Shown one piece after another: positions 1 to 12,560 of a stretch of 64,000 bases of DNA (position 1 is the stretch's first letter; the number at the start of each line of letters is the position of its first letter). Source of the DNA: Plantago ovata. Taxonomy: Eukaryota > Streptophyta > Magnoliopsida > Lamiales > Plantaginaceae. Under the pieces are notes generated by a model that was given only the letters and a program-made list of their open reading frames with translations, ran no database searches and had not been told where the DNA came from. A program made the translations under genes and the position numbers. The stretch spans positions 55,712,425 through 55,776,424 of the forward strand of contig CM051457.1 of assembly GCA_028274465.1 (NCBI GenBank), read 5' to 3'.

Positions 1-1749
1 ACAAAATACCAGTAGTACTGAACAAGTACATGCTGAAGAGTCACATGCTGATGAGCAAATGTATCCAGATCCAAAGAGCAGAAAGCCTGTTAACAAATGG
101 ATTAGAGATCATCCCTTTACGGATATGATTGGTGATATTGACAAACGCCAAGTGACTAGATCCAAAGTTTCTACTACTCATGGACTTGTTGAAGAAGCAA
201 ATGTCGTAGAAGTAGAATCTTTGTTCTCTTGCTTTGTTTCAGAAATTGAACCCAAGACTATAGAAGAATATCTAAAGCATTCTGAATGGATCAAGGCAAT
301 GCAAGAAGAACTGGATCAATTTGAAAGGAACAAAGTCTGGAAACTTGTACCTCTTGTTGAAGGCAAGAAAGCTATTGGTACAAAGTGGGTGTTCAGAAAC
401 AAGCTGAGTGGGTCTGATGAAGTAACAAGAAACAAAGCACGTTTAGTTACTGTCAGACTGAAGGATTGGACTATGATGAGTCTTATGCACCAGTTGCAAG
501 ATTGGATGCAATTAGACTTTTCTTGGCCTTTGCTGCTCACAATGACTTCATTGTTTATCAAATGGATGTTAAAAGTGCATTATTGAATGGTGAACTTGCT
601 GAAGATGTCTACTTAGAAGAACCCCCTGGCTTTGAACTTCCCTCAGAAACCAAGATGGTATACAAGCTTCAGAAAACTATATATGGTCTAAAGCAAGCAC
701 CAAGAGCGTGGTATGATACCTTGGCCAAGTTCTTAATGGATAATGGTTTCAAGAAAGATGAAGTTGACAAAACCTTGTTTACCATGAACCATGATGGTAA
801 AATACTCTTAGTTCAGATTTATGTGGATGACATAATATTTGGATCTAAGAACAAGCAACTTTGTGATGATTTTACCAAGCTCATGACAAACAAATTTGAA
901 ATGAGTATGATGGGAAAATTGAATTATTTCCTAGGATTGCAAGTCAAGCAACTCAAAGATGGAATGTTCATAAATCAAGCAAAGTATGCGAAAGAAATGC
1001 TCATAAAGTTTAGGATCAAAGAGGAAGAAAAACCTGAAAAGATCCCTATGAGTGTTGGTACCAAAATGGGCTATACTAAAGAGGACAAAAGTGTTGAAGA
1101 ACACAAGTATAGGAAGCTCATTGGTTCCTTGTTGTATTTAACAGCAAGTAGACCTGACATTCAGTATGTTGTTTGTGTGTGTGCAAGATTTCAATCTGAT
1201 CCAAGAGAATCAAACTACAAAAAGGCACTTAAGATACTGCAATATGTCAAAGGTAGAGTCAATGTTGGACTATGGTATCCTAAAGATTCTGGACATGAAT
1301 TGGTTGGTTATTCTGATGCTGATCATGGAGGATCAATTCTTGATAGAAAAAGTACCTCCGGAACTTGTCAGTTTTTGGGTACTAGATTAATATCATGGTT
1401 CAGCAAGAAGCAAACCTGTGTTGCCAATTCATCTACTGAATCTGAGTACATTGCGGCTGGTTGTTGCACAGCTCAAATCCTATGGATTCAGCAACAATTA
1501 AGAGATTATGGTATTTCTACAAAGAAAACACCAATCTTTTGTGATAATACAAGTGCTATTGCTATCACGCAATATCCTAAGTTCCACTCAAGGACTAAGC
1601 ACATTGATATTAGACATCATTTCATTAGAGATCATGTGGAAAAAGGAGATATTGAGGTTGTAAAAGTAGGTACTGATGATCAACTTGCTGACATCTTTAC
1701 CAAGCCCCTATCAGATAATAGATTCGCAATGCTAAGGTATAACCTTTGA
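1..1749 (+). pseudogene. Element A pol, 3' part: reverse transcriptase and RNase H (fossil)
   Basis: This is the C-terminal part of a copia polyprotein. It would copy element RNA into DNA (RT) and remove the RNA strand (RNase H). RT motifs seen include VWKLVPL and TKWVFR near the start, MDVKSALLNGEL, the [12 protein letters not shown] block and the YVDD catalytic box near 820. RNase H shows GYSDADHGG, STSGTCQFLG, STESEYIAA and the terminal ADIFTKPL box. The order RT then RNase H, with integrase upstream, is the copia order. The upstream part of the polyprotein lies outside the window. The region is broken. The same domains occur in copy B (48340-51719) with high similarity. Confidence 0.9.
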
Positions 1750-1787
1750 TTGATTGAATTACCTCAATAAGGGATACAATTGGCAGA

Positions 1788-2165
1788 TTGCTGAAACAGG
1801 CATTCAGCAAGCCAAAGTATTCTTACTTGAATAAAAGCTCCTTCCACTGATTTTCTCTAAAAAGAAATGATAAGTCACTACATGATTGCTGAAACATGCA
1901 TTCAACAAGTTATTCCTTCAAAACGAGTATTTGTTAGGAAACTTGATCACTTGCTGAGACGGGCACTCTATAAGAGAAAAACCTTAAAGATTGCTGAAAC
2001 GGGCATTCAGACAATCAAAGATACTGAAACAGGTATTCAAGTATCAAAGCAAAAGTCTTAGATGGGAACTCAGAAAAGAGCAAAACTCACTTCTCAGATT
2101 TTACCAAAAGATATCTCAAGATAAAAGAATTTGCTGATACAGAAACTCAGAAATATCTTTTAACT
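1788..2165 (+). repeat. Hairpin series with shared 7-base loop, element A spacer
   Basis: About eight short inverted repeats sit between pol and ORF3. The clearest has an 8-bp stem TTGCTGAA/TTCAGCAA around loop ACAGGCA (1788-1810). Others lie at 1886-1908, at 1919-1933 (CAAA/TTTG, loop ACGAGTA), at 1989-2016 (GATTG plus CTGAA stem, loop ACGGGCA) and at 2020-2045 (GATACTGAA stem, loop ACAGGTA). Three further members, near 1952, 2060 and 2133, are weaker. The loop is kept while the stems vary. Equivalent arrays occur at 31894-32274 and 51739-52095. I know of no described function; RNA structure is the inference. Confidence 0.75.
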
Positions 2166-2186
2166 TAAAGAAATATGAGATGTCTG

Positions 2187-2200
2187 ATTAAGGGGGAATT
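2187..2200 (+). other. Internal polypurine-tract-like site, element A spacer
   Basis: A purine run with the core AAGGGGGAA resembles the tract that precedes the 3' LTR (12072-12086). Copies C (near 32313) and B (near 52137) have the same core at the same place. Extra polypurine tracts are known in Sireviruses, so a role in plus-strand priming is plausible but unproven. Confidence 0.5.
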
Positions 2201-2299
2201 TTCAGCAAGTAACAAGGCTGGTTACACAATCTCGCTGAAAAGATTCTTGTTTACTTCAGCAAGCAATCAAATCCCATAAATCTAGGTAAAATCTATTTG

Positions 2300-2680
2300 T
2301 GACGTTAATCGGGCACAGATGAACTCGCTAATAATCATGACATGAAATACAATCGTGGCCATTGATTAAAAGGCGTTATTGATCTAACTCTTAACATTGC
2401 AAAGAGAAAGAGTGCTCTGACGGTTTTTGTTAGTGGGCCACTACGCATTTAATGCAAAGGCTCCACTAACTCTGTTGAATCTCTGATTTACCCTTGCTGA
2501 GAACTCAAAATCGATTGAGCTTCTTGCACATCAGAGACACTATATAAACAAGGAGTTAGAGAAAGACAAAATTCTTTAACTCACATTTCCTTTCTCTGCA
2601 AATTTTAGCCTGAATCTACTGTACCTCCGGTCAAAAAGCAAAGTAATCTTTTCCGTACACATTTCTCACCTATATAACAA
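2300..2680 (+). promoter_or_regulatory. Promoter-like block before ORF3, element A
   Basis: A block conserved in three copies precedes ORF3. It holds TGACG-type motifs (GTGACGTTAATC near 2300 and CTGACGG near 2417), a short palindrome around TAGTGG/CCACTA, and a TATA box TATATAAA at 2541-2548. A pyrimidine-rich leader follows, up to the ATG at 2681. The spacing of about 130 bp from TATA to ATG suits a Pol II core promoter with a leader of about 100 bases. Promoter activity is inferred from layout only. Confidence 0.5.
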
Positions 2681-2753
2681 ATGGCACCAAAGAGACAGTC
2701 ATAAAAAACCTCTAAGTCATCTAAGGTTGACAGTGCTGGAAAAAGCACTGCTC

Positions 2754-5700
2754 CGGTGATAACTCCGGTGACGAACACAGCGAAAGTTGTGTTGAAAAAC
2801 GATAGAATAACCGAGAAACCAATGCCGCCTGCATATCTAGACACTGCAAAGTGTGAGATGATGATGCAATGGGGTGGCTTTGCCAAAAAGAAGTATATCC
2901 GATACTTCTATGAACAAGAACTTGACGGTGACAATGAGGAGGCGCTTGACCTGATAAAACAGCAAGGCCTCACTCTCTTCATAAAAGCTCGCCCTAAGAA
3001 AGTGAGTATGTTAGATACAATGGAGTTCTACAATAATGCAGAAATCCAGACCCTAACTGATGGTCAAGGAGTCGCTGAAAAAGTGATCTTCACCACAGTT
3101 CAGAATGTGCAAATCGTCCTGAAATGGACTGATTTAGCCAATATCTTTCAGATTTCGACCACTGGAACTGAAGATGACATCACTGCCACTGACGAAGAAA
3201 TTGAAGCCTTCTACAGTGATGTCAGAAATGAGAAAATGAAGAAAGGAGAGATTGCTCCCGTGACTTGGACAAAGCACGTTATGAGGAAACATCTCTGCCA
3301 TTCCCTTGGTCTAGTAGCTCTGCTACTAATCAAAGTCTTAGACTCTCAAGTCGGAGGAATAGACCAAGTAGGCTTGAGAAGGTGGCCGCTGCTGATGCAT
3401 ATATATGAGAACAAAACAGAGCTTAACTGGGCAAAGTACATTTTCAACAGACTTGTTGATTGTGTTACTAAATTCAAGGTTAAGGTTGAAGACAACAAGG
3501 TCTCACCTACCTTCACAGTCATGTATGGACTAAAAATATGCTATATCCTTGAACACTTCAGGATTCAGCTGAGAAACCCATTGCCGATTAAGAAATCAGT
3601 ATGCAATGTGGGAAGAGCCTTCTACAAGCAAAATGCACCTAAGCTTGCTGACAAGAAACTGGAAAAATGAAAGAAGACAACAGCTGCAAATGTTGTCAGC
3701 ACAAGTCAGCAAGAAAGGTATACAACAGCTGCAGATGTTGTCACCACTTATCAGCAAGAGAATGTTCCAACAGCTGAAAAAGTTGTTGATGAAACTGCTG
3801 TAGATGGTGATCAACAAGGTACGTGTACAACAGCCGTTGCTGAAAATGCAACTACTTACGGAGAGAAACTTGAAAAATCTAAAAAGAAAAAGAGGAAAGC
3901 TGATGATGACACTCAGACTGTAGCGTCATCAGCTAACCCCATCCCCAAGAGAAAAAGGACAACTAACACAAGAAAGAAAACATTGGATCGCAAGTCAGTA
4001 CCAGTTGTCCATGATCTTTCGGATGATTCTCCCGCAGTTGCTGAAACACAAGTTCCAGTAGATGTTGATGCAGTGGTTACTGAAACCTATGTCAGCAATG
4101 TTGAAGTGTTTGCGAAAGCCTTCAACAATCAACTCAATGTTGATACATCTACTGAGAAGAGACCGCAAGGCAGTGGAAATGAAATTCCTGCCTCAATCCC
4201 AGATATCTACATTGTAGATAATCTTGATGATCAGACTCTGGAACCAGTAATTGATATTGCTGCTGATATAAGAACCGCGGCACTTGTTGATGCTGCCAAT
4301 GCTGAAAAGATGGTTGCTGAACAAGCAACCCATCAAGTTGCTGAAGAACCAGTTGCTGAGACTACAATGGTTCAAGTCCCAGAGATTGCTGAAACACCAC
4401 AAGAGACACTATTCGATGACGCATCTCGTGATGCTGAGATTACTGGACCCAGTTCACTGAAAACATCCATTGACAAAGTTCAACTGGTGCTGAAAGAACT
4501 AAGTCATCAAATGGAGTTGGATATTGAAGACACTTCCAACAAATCAATCGATATTTTCATGACAAGCAGTGAACTCAAAGGTCAAGATGCCTCTGCTCAA
4601 CTTGTCATTTCGGAGACAAGGGAGATTGGTGAACCCGCACAGCTTTCTCAAACAGAGCAAGAAAAGAAGTCTGTTGAAGAAACAGTCCAAGATATTGAAG
4701 AAGCTGTCGTTGTTGAAAGGACTGAGTCACCACCTGTCCTTCTTCAGTAGGTAGTTAACTCAACCATAAGCAAATCTTCACTATCTGAAACTCAATCTTT
4801 TGCTAATATAATGATTTCTCTACGAACTTCTCAAGATACAAGTCAGAAGGTTGCTGAAGCCTCTGCACCAGAATTCACACATCCTACTCAGCAGGTAGAT
4901 AAAGTTTTTGGTAATGCAACTAAGTTTGAAAACTTAGTGCTTGATGTAACCAAGTTTGTCAGTAGAATGACCTCGAGTGTCGTTCTCTAAGGACTATAAC
5001 TAGCTTTATCTGTTTAACTAAAGAATATAAAAAACAGCAGACGGTAAAGCAAAGGTTTTTCTAACAGATAATGGAGATTCGTGATACTATGATCCTTCAA
5101 AGCATAACGGGTCAATAATCATGCGTAAATTCCTCGGTCTTGCATGGAGATCTTTGGTCAATCGAATGTCCTGTTGCAATTATTAAGCACTACGAAGATA
5201 AAGATACTGACAAGTCAAACACTATTGTCCAATTGTGTTCCGTAATTATTCAACACTACGAAGATATAGATATGCATAGGTCGACGAGGGTCCAATTGTG
5301 CATAATAATTAATCAACATACGAGGATATAGGCTGAGCCTGATCAACGAAATAAAGCAATAACACGGAGTATAATGCGCGATATAGCCATTAGCATGATT
5401 ATCTACCCTTCGCTAAGAATTCACATACTACCACCAACGATAAGTTTAGCTGCTCATAGTTGTCATGCAATCAACAGAAATCATAGAAGAAAACATGTTC
5501 AAAGATATATAAAAATAAGTAGAATAAACCGTAAGATACAATGTTACCGAATGTTGTCAGTCTCCGAAGAATCGCGATCTTACAATCCCCAAACTGCTAT
5601 GAAAAAGTATCTCCTAAGCTACGAACCCCCAGAACAGGCTCTGGGAAGTTCCTACCTAAAACTACAGAGAAGGGTGAGAGAATAGGTCTGGAAAACTATG

Positions 5701-8700
5701 AATTTCGGAGAAAAACTGAGCAACTATATATAGGCCTCGAAATAGTGTGGGGCGAAGGGCCCCACACACCGGGCGATTCGCCCGGTGTGGGGCGATTCGC
5801 GCCACGTCCCGGGTGATTCGCCCGGGAGTAAATTTCGCGGAATTCAGCGTCTTCGACGCGTTTTTGGATTTCTTCCCCTTTTCGGACTCTGTTTCTGACT
5901 TCTAGTGGCCTTCTAACCTCGAGATTCGACCCCTAGACTCCAAATCCTATCCGGAAACCTTCAGATACTCCAAGTAGGCTTCTGGAACACCAATTCCTTG
6001 TCAACTTCAATATAATTGCCCGGAAATCCTCGTTTTTAACCAAAACCTGTAAAATAAAAACTAAAGGGAAACGTGACACTATTCTAATAAAATGCACTAA
6101 GATATAGCTAAATTAACATAGAGGATAGCTAAAATAGGTGAAAAAGACTTAAATGAAAGTGTAAAATACACATTCATCAGTGCTTGTATCTAACTTACAA
6201 TTATTTTAGGATGAACAAATCAAGGATGCTTCTTAAGCTCCTCAAGGAATGGAAATAGTACCAGCACATGAGCTTGCTGAATCTCTGCAGGTAAATCATG
6301 TTCCAGCTTTGGACTCTAACACAATTATCCAAACCTTTCCTGAACATAATTTTATTCTTTTTCAGGCTCAAAAGGAGACCACTGAAGTGGTTCACATCAC
6401 TGAAGATCCAAAAGTGAGTTCTGAAGAACTTTACTTAGACTTCAAGAAAACTACCTTGTCAAGAATTGCTAAGTCTGTCAGCAACTGGCAAAGGTATAGA
6501 AGGATGGACTTTTCTGACCTTCATCTTCATCTATCCGACGAGAAAAAGAGGATTTCTCTACTGAAACTCGAGACCTTTGTTCACTCTATACTTCGGTGAT
6601 AACTCCGGTGACTAACACAGCGAAAGTTGTGTAGAAAAACGATAGGATAACAGAAAAACCCATGCCTCCTGCATATCTAGACACTGCAAAGTGTGAGATG
6701 ATGATTCAATGGGGTGGCTTTGCAAAAGATAAGTATATCAGATACTTCTATGAACAAGAACTAGACGGTGACAATGAGGAGGCACTTGACTTGATTAAAC
6801 AGCAAGGCCTCACTCACTTTATAACAGCTCGCCCTAAGAAAGTGAGCATGTTAGATACTATGGAGTTCTACAACAATGCAGAAATCCAGACCCTAACTGA
6901 TGGTCAAGGAGTCACTGAAAAAGTGATCTTCTCCACAGTTCAGAATGTGCAAATCGTTCTGAAATGGACTAATTTAGCAGAAATCTTTCAGATTCCGACC
7001 GCTGGAACTGAAGATGACATCACTGACACTGATGAAGAAATTGAAGCCTTCTACAGTGATGTCAGAAATGAGAAAATGAAGAAAGGAGAGATTGCTCCCG
7101 TGACTTGGACAAAGTACGTTAAGAGGAAGCATCTATGCCATTCACTTGGTCTAGTAGCTCTGCTACTAATCAAAGTCTTAGACTCCCAAGTCGGAGAAAT
7201 AGACCAAGTAGGCTTGAGAAGGTCGTCGCTGCTGATGCATATCTATGAGAACTAAACGGAGCTCAACTGGGCAGAGTACATTTTCAATAGACTTGTTGAT
7301 TGTGTTACTAAATTCAAGGTTAAGGTTGAAGACAACAAGGTCTCACCTACCTTCCCAGTCATGTATGGACTGAAAATATGCTTCATTCTTGAACACTTCA
7401 AGATTCAGCTGAGAAACTCGTTGCCGATTAATAAATCCGTATGCAATGTGGGAAGAGCCTTCTACAAGCAAAATGCACCTAAGCTTGCTGACAAGAAACT
7501 CGAAAAATCAAAGAACACAACAGCTGCAAATGTTGTCAGCACAAGTCAGCAAGAAAGGTATACAACAGCTGCAGATGTTACCGCCACTACTCAGCAAGAG
7601 AATGTTGCAACAGCTGAAAAAGTTGTTGATGAAACTACTAAAGATGGTGATCATGATGAAACTGCTGTAGATGGTGATCATGATAAGGGTACAACAGCCA
7701 TTGCTGAAAATGCAACTACTGACGCTGCTGCTGAAAAGCAACTGGAGAAATCCAAGAAGAAAAAGAGGAAAGCTGATGATGACACTCAGACTGCAGCGTC
7801 ATCAGCTAACCCCGTCCCCAAAAGAAAAAGGACAAGTAACCCAAGAAAGAAAACACTGGCTCGCAAGTCAGTACCAGTTGTCCATGATCTTTCGGATGAT
7901 TCTCATCCAGTTGCTGAAACACAAGCTCCAGTAGATGTTGACAAAGTGGTTACTGAGACCTATGTCAGCAATGTTGAAGTGTTTGCGGAAGCCTTCAACA
8001 ATCAACTCAATGTTGATACATCTACGGAAAAGAGACCACAAGGATGTGGAAATGAAATTCCTGCCTCAATCCCAGATATCTACATTGTAGATAATCTTGA
8101 TGATCATACTCTGGAACCAGTGATTGATATTGCTGCTGATATAAGAACCGCGACACTTGTTGATGCTGCCAATACTGAAAAGATGGTTGCTGAACAAGCA
8201 ACTCATCAAGTTGCTGAAGAACCAGTTGCTGAGACTGCAATGGTTCAAGTCCCAGAGATTGCTGAAACACCACAAGAGACACTATTCGACAACGCATCTC
8301 GTGATGCTGAGATTACTGGACCCAGTTCACCGAAAACATCCATTGACAAAGTTTAGTTGGTGCTTAAAGAACTAAGTCATCAAATGGAGTTGGATATTGA
8401 AGACACTTCCAACAAATCAATCGATGTTTTCATGACAAGCAGTGAACTCAAAGGTCAAGATGCCTCTGCTCAAGTTGTCATTTCAGAGACAAGGGAGATT
8501 GCTGAACCCGCACAGCTTTCTCAAACAGAGCAAGAAAAGAAGTCTGCTGAAGAAACAGTCCTAGATATTGAAGAAGCTGTCGTTGCTGAAAGGACTGAGT
8601 CACCACCTGTCCTTCTTCAGCAGGTAGTTAACTCAACCATAAGCAAATCTTCACTATCTGAAACTCAATCTTTTGCTAATATAATGATTTCTCTACAGAC

Positions 8701-9224
8701 TTCTCAAGATACAAGTCAGAAGGTTGCTGAAGCCTCTGCACCAGAATCCACACCTCCTGCTCAGCAGGTAGATAAAGTTTTTGGTAATGCAACTAAGTTT
8801 GAAAACTTAGTGCTTGTATCTAACTTACAATTATTTCAGGATGAACAAATCAAGGATGCTTCTCAAGCTCCTCAAGGAATGGAAATAGTACCAGCACATG
8901 AGCGTGCTGAATCTCTGCAGGTAAATCATGTTCCAGCTTTGGACTCTAAGAGTATTATCCAAACCTTTCCTGAACATAATTTTATTCTTTTTCAGGCTCA
9001 AAAGGAGACCACTGAAGTGATTCACATCACTGAAGATCCAAAAGTGAGTTCTGAAGAACTTTACTTAGACTTCAAGAAAACTACCTTGTCAAGAGTTGCT
9101 AAGTCTGTCAGCAACTGGCAAAGGTACAGAAGGATGGACTTTTATGACCTTCATCTTCATCTACCCAACGAGAAAAAGAGGATTTCTCTGCTGAAACTCG
9201 AGACCTTTGTCCACTCTATACTTC
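2754..9224 (+). repeat. Direct tandem duplication of about 2.6 kb inside ORF3 of element A
   Basis: Sequence starting at 2754 (CGGTGATAACTCC) starts again at 6594 and runs to about 9224. The first unit (2754-6593) is longer only because it holds the solo LTR at 4942-6179; without it the units are about 2.6 kb each. Both carry the same N-terminal and acidic ORF3 segments with scattered differences. The shared CGGTGA at the joints suggests short homology at the breakpoint. The solo LTR is in one unit only, so it probably arrived after the duplication. Confidence 0.85.
4942..6179 (-). mobile_element. Solo LTR of Athila/Tat-like gypsy family, in element A
   Basis: This is a single LTR of 1238 bp, reading TGATG...TCATCA, flanked by the 5-bp target duplication GTGCT (4937-4941 and 6180-6184). 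No internal region is present, so it is most likely the product of recombination between two LTRs. On the minus strand it matches the LTRs of E and G in the conserved block around GACCTCGAGTGTCG and in its final part. It contains a GC-rich palindromic module at about 5745-5832. It carries no gene. Confidence 0.85.
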
Positions 9225-11823
9225 CAGAAGAAATGTCATATTCTCAGCTAATGAGCTCAAATCTGATTGCTCAAATCAGAGAGAATATGAAGGCCAAATT
9301 TAAGAGTGCCTCTCCATCTGAACAAGCTATGATGCTCAAGGATTCTTTTGTACCCGTGGTGGCTGATCCCCACAAAATCAATGAAGAAGAGGAAGTTACG
9401 AGTATTGCTTTATACAAGCATCTCGAGTTGGTTATACTGACGGATGATGATGAGGAAGAAGAAGATGAGAACATTCCTACTGATCCCAGTGATGATGAAG
9501 GTAAAGATTCTAAGGATAAAAAGGAGGACGATGATGACAATCAAGGTCCTAGTCCTGATGCTAGTGGACTCAAACTGACAGTTGCTGAGACTAAGAATCA
9601 AGACAATTAGCAAGCTGATCAAACAGCAAGTCAGCAAGAATCCCAACCTGCTCCTGGTGAAACCAGTACTCAATCACATGTACAAGGCGCTGATACTGAA
9701 GAAGAATACGCCAGAAAGCGCGCTGCATTGAAACATGGCAAAAACAATCTTTTTGATGTCGAGTTATCTTTACTCGATGCCAAGGTCACTGATCCAAACC
9801 TTGATGATGATGAAGAAATGGATGAAGATTACCAAAGAGCACTTCAAAACAGTCTCCAAATTCATGCAAGGCATACGCAGAATTTGGATATTGCTCAATC
9901 TTCAGGAGTAAAACCTCTGGAAGTCCCCTCCCTTCCATCTACTACTGGTGAACTCCAGTCATTCAGTCTCAAACGTTACCTTCAGACACTACTCAATTAA
10001 AGCTTACTACTGGTGAAACTCCAATCGTTCAGTCTTAAGCGTTGCCATCAACAACCACTCAACCAGAAAGGAATGAAGCTTCAGATTTAGGAACCAAGGT
10101 TGCTGGCCTTGATGAATCTGACGATGAAGACAATCTTTCAGAAAATGAGGATGATCACTCAAAGAAAAGTGAACCCAAAGTGGTCCAAATTTCTCCTCCT
10201 GATTATGAACATGATGTAGGAGATGATTTGAGAAGCCATTTGCTGACAAGAGATGATCAATTCGCTTCTGAGCTCAAAGTTCATTCCTTGACCCCAAACT
10301 TAGTGCCGTTCCCAAATGTGGAGGATTTCACTCCAAGAATTTTAGCACTAATGGAAGTCCACAAAGCCTGCAAAGCAGAAGATGATGCACTACTTGCTGA
10401 GAGTCCGCTTGACAACGGCAAAATACTGGCTACTGTGCAGAAACGCACAACTACTCTTACAATAGCTCAGAAAGACATAAGTCTTTACCACAAAAGCTAT
10501 GAAGAAGATGTCACTCAAGCACTCCGGTTAGCAAAGTCTGCATTAGTAAAGGCTCAGAATTTCATTGAAGACAAAGTCGCAACAGAGCGCAGACATGAGT
10601 AGAATATGGTGAGTATTAAACAAGAATTGTCAAAGCTGACCTCTGATCAGCAGGCAATTATAATGAAGTACAACAACCTAAGTACTCTTGCTGAAAATTG
10701 CAATGAGTTCTTTTCTCTGCACATTACTCCAATGATGCAATCCATGTCTAAGGGGGAAGATAAGCAAAAGAGATCTTCAAGAAAGAAAACCCCTACTGAA
10801 GTGCCACTGGCAATAGAACCTCTTGCTGAAAGAGGGCAAAGTTCTAAAAGACAAGATGAAGCAGATTCTGAGTTGAATTCAGCAAGTTCGAAAAAGAGAA
10901 AAACTTCTACTGAAACTCATGAATACTGTCACACTGAAAGTCATCAAGATCTGAATGAAGATGATGATGATGATGACAATCAGACTATAGCTCAAGCTAT
11001 AAGAGCTAGACCAATAACAACCTTAACTCCGTCTGGCCATTCAAAGCATTTCTCTTCTGACTCAAGATCTTCAACAAGAGATCAAGAAAATGCAAAGTCA
11101 AGAAGAAGAAGGCAAAGACAGGAAGAAAACAGGCTTGCCAGCATTTCCATTGGCTCCGGCATTGAATATACAAAGAGCAGCAATGAGGAAACTACTCAGA
11201 GTGTGATCAGAAATGTTCATGGTTGCTAGATCTTAAAGCTGGAACACTTGCTGGTAAATGATTTCTTTCCAATAGCTGTACTGAATCAAATATACACTTG
11301 GATTGATTTGAAAGTGAAAAGAAAAGAAAGGGATCCTCCTTCCCTACCAAGAAACATAGCTGGGAGATGGCTGAATCTGGAAGTCTTGGTAAGAAGAACT
11401 TCAATTGGCAAAACTGTAAAACAAGAACCTGAATTGATTAAACCAATTGATGTTGCCTATTACTCTGACCCTATAACCAAGAAATTAAAGAAGAAACTTG
11501 GATTGATTCCTTATGAGTATTTGTATCTCACAGCTAAGGATCAAGAAGAAGATCTTCTCTGGTTAAGGAAGATTCATGCTAAAGGCATTTCAGATACACA
11601 ACTTCTCCATGCCAGCAATTGGGGCATGCACTTGTGGGTGTTGCACTACAAAGAAATGAATGTTGAAAAACATCATTATACCGCCTGCAAAAACGAAAGG
11701 ATCATTCAGCTCCAAGTCCGTAAGCTACTTGAAGATTACGAAAAGGACTGTGTTGAATTTTCTGCACTTGCTGAGAAGAGTGTAAGGGAGATTCTGAAAA
11801 AATCTTCTGCTGAAAGAGCCTAA

Positions 11824-12071
11824 GTCCCTTGTAAAAGCTTTGTTTAGTTTTGTTTGCTGATTTTGTGTAGTTATCTCTGAACTTTCTTGTAAACTTACTG
11901 AAAGATAACTATCAGCAATAAAGCTTTTGACTCTTATTGGTTTTTGATTATGCAATCTACTTATGCTTACTGTTTTATTATTAAGGTATGCTTGCATTAA
12001 TCAACTGATTTATTCAACATTAGAAACCTCTAAAAGGGTAACAATTAATTTAGCCATGGATTGCTAACATC
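11824..12071 (+). other. 3' noncoding region of element A before the polypurine tract
   Basis: This AT-rich stretch between the ORF3 end and the 3' LTR is strongly conserved with 55485-55735 in copy B. It includes AATAAAGC near 11919 and several TTGCTGA/TCAGCAA words. No gene is seen. Confidence 0.7.
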
Positions 12072-12086
12072 AAAAAGGGGGAAATT
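12072..12086 (+). other. Polypurine tract of element A
   Basis: AAAAAGGGGGAAATT lies directly before the TG of the 3' LTR. It is identical to the tract of copy B at 55736-55750. It is the expected plus-strand primer site. Confidence 0.85.
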
Positions 12087-12560
12087 TGTTAGGAAACTTG
12101 TAATTTTGATGAGCAATTAACCATGCTAAATTAAGGAAATTCCAGTAACTAGTACTCTTAAGGTCCATAGGAATTTAGAATTTTAAGGACATTGTAAAAG
12201 AGGAACGTTTGCTGAAGACTTAGAGTAGGTGCTAGATAGGTTAGTTTTACGTACCGCTTATGATGTATCTTGTTTTCTGAAAATAAAAACAACCTATTGA
12301 AGTATTTGCTGATGATGTACTTTGTTTACACAAACAAACTATTGAAGCATTTAGAACCGTTCAGAAACTTGAAGAATTCGAAGAACTGGAGACTAGAAGA
12401 TTTCTGAAGATTGGTATCTACAAAGGCACATGTTCCTCAGAAAGTGGAAACTTCAGGAACAGCTTGCATAAGTGAAAATCTAAATGACAGAGTAGGTTGT
12501 GCTTGCTGAAACTGAGACTGACCACTTGCTGAAAAACATTTGTGACCTCCTTGCTGATAG
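12087..12560 (+). repeat. 3' LTR of element A, left part
   Basis: The LTR begins TGTTAGGAAACTTG, the same start as the LTRs of B. It is cut at 12560 by element D, and the last five bases (GATAG) are one copy of D's target duplication. The rest of this LTR is at 22301-23444. This LTR has only one clear copy of the U3 repeat that is present four times in B. Confidence 0.9.

Larger units (their letters stand above)
2681..11823 (+). pseudogene. Element A third gene (ORF3), duplicated and broken
   Basis: This is a long gene after pol, in the position called env-like in Sireviruses. The N-terminal part contains YLDTAKCEMMMQWGGF and KYIRYFYEQEL, then MEFYNNAEI and LKWTDLA blocks that resemble the putative plant transposon protein domain found after pol in several plant LTR families. 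The middle is acidic and low-complexity, with basic clusters KKKKRK and PKRKR that look like nuclear localisation signals and a conserved IYIVDNLDD segment. A predicted helical region (about 10.5-10.7 kb) and a conserved C-terminal block (WLNLEV, LGLIPYEY, LLHASNWGMHLWV, about 11.25-11.82 kb) follow. I see no signal peptide or membrane segment. Part of the gene is present twice, and a gypsy solo LTR lies inside it. It is broken. Confidence 0.75.

Noticed and set aside
1788-2045. Short reading frame with repeated AETGIQ peptides
   Set aside because: The repeat is better explained as hairpin DNA or RNA. The matching spacers of B and C do not keep a common frame.
2681-11823. Envelope gene
   Set aside because: There is no signal peptide, membrane helix or cysteine pattern typical of envelope proteins. 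The sequence is acidic and basic in blocks with nuclear-type signals.
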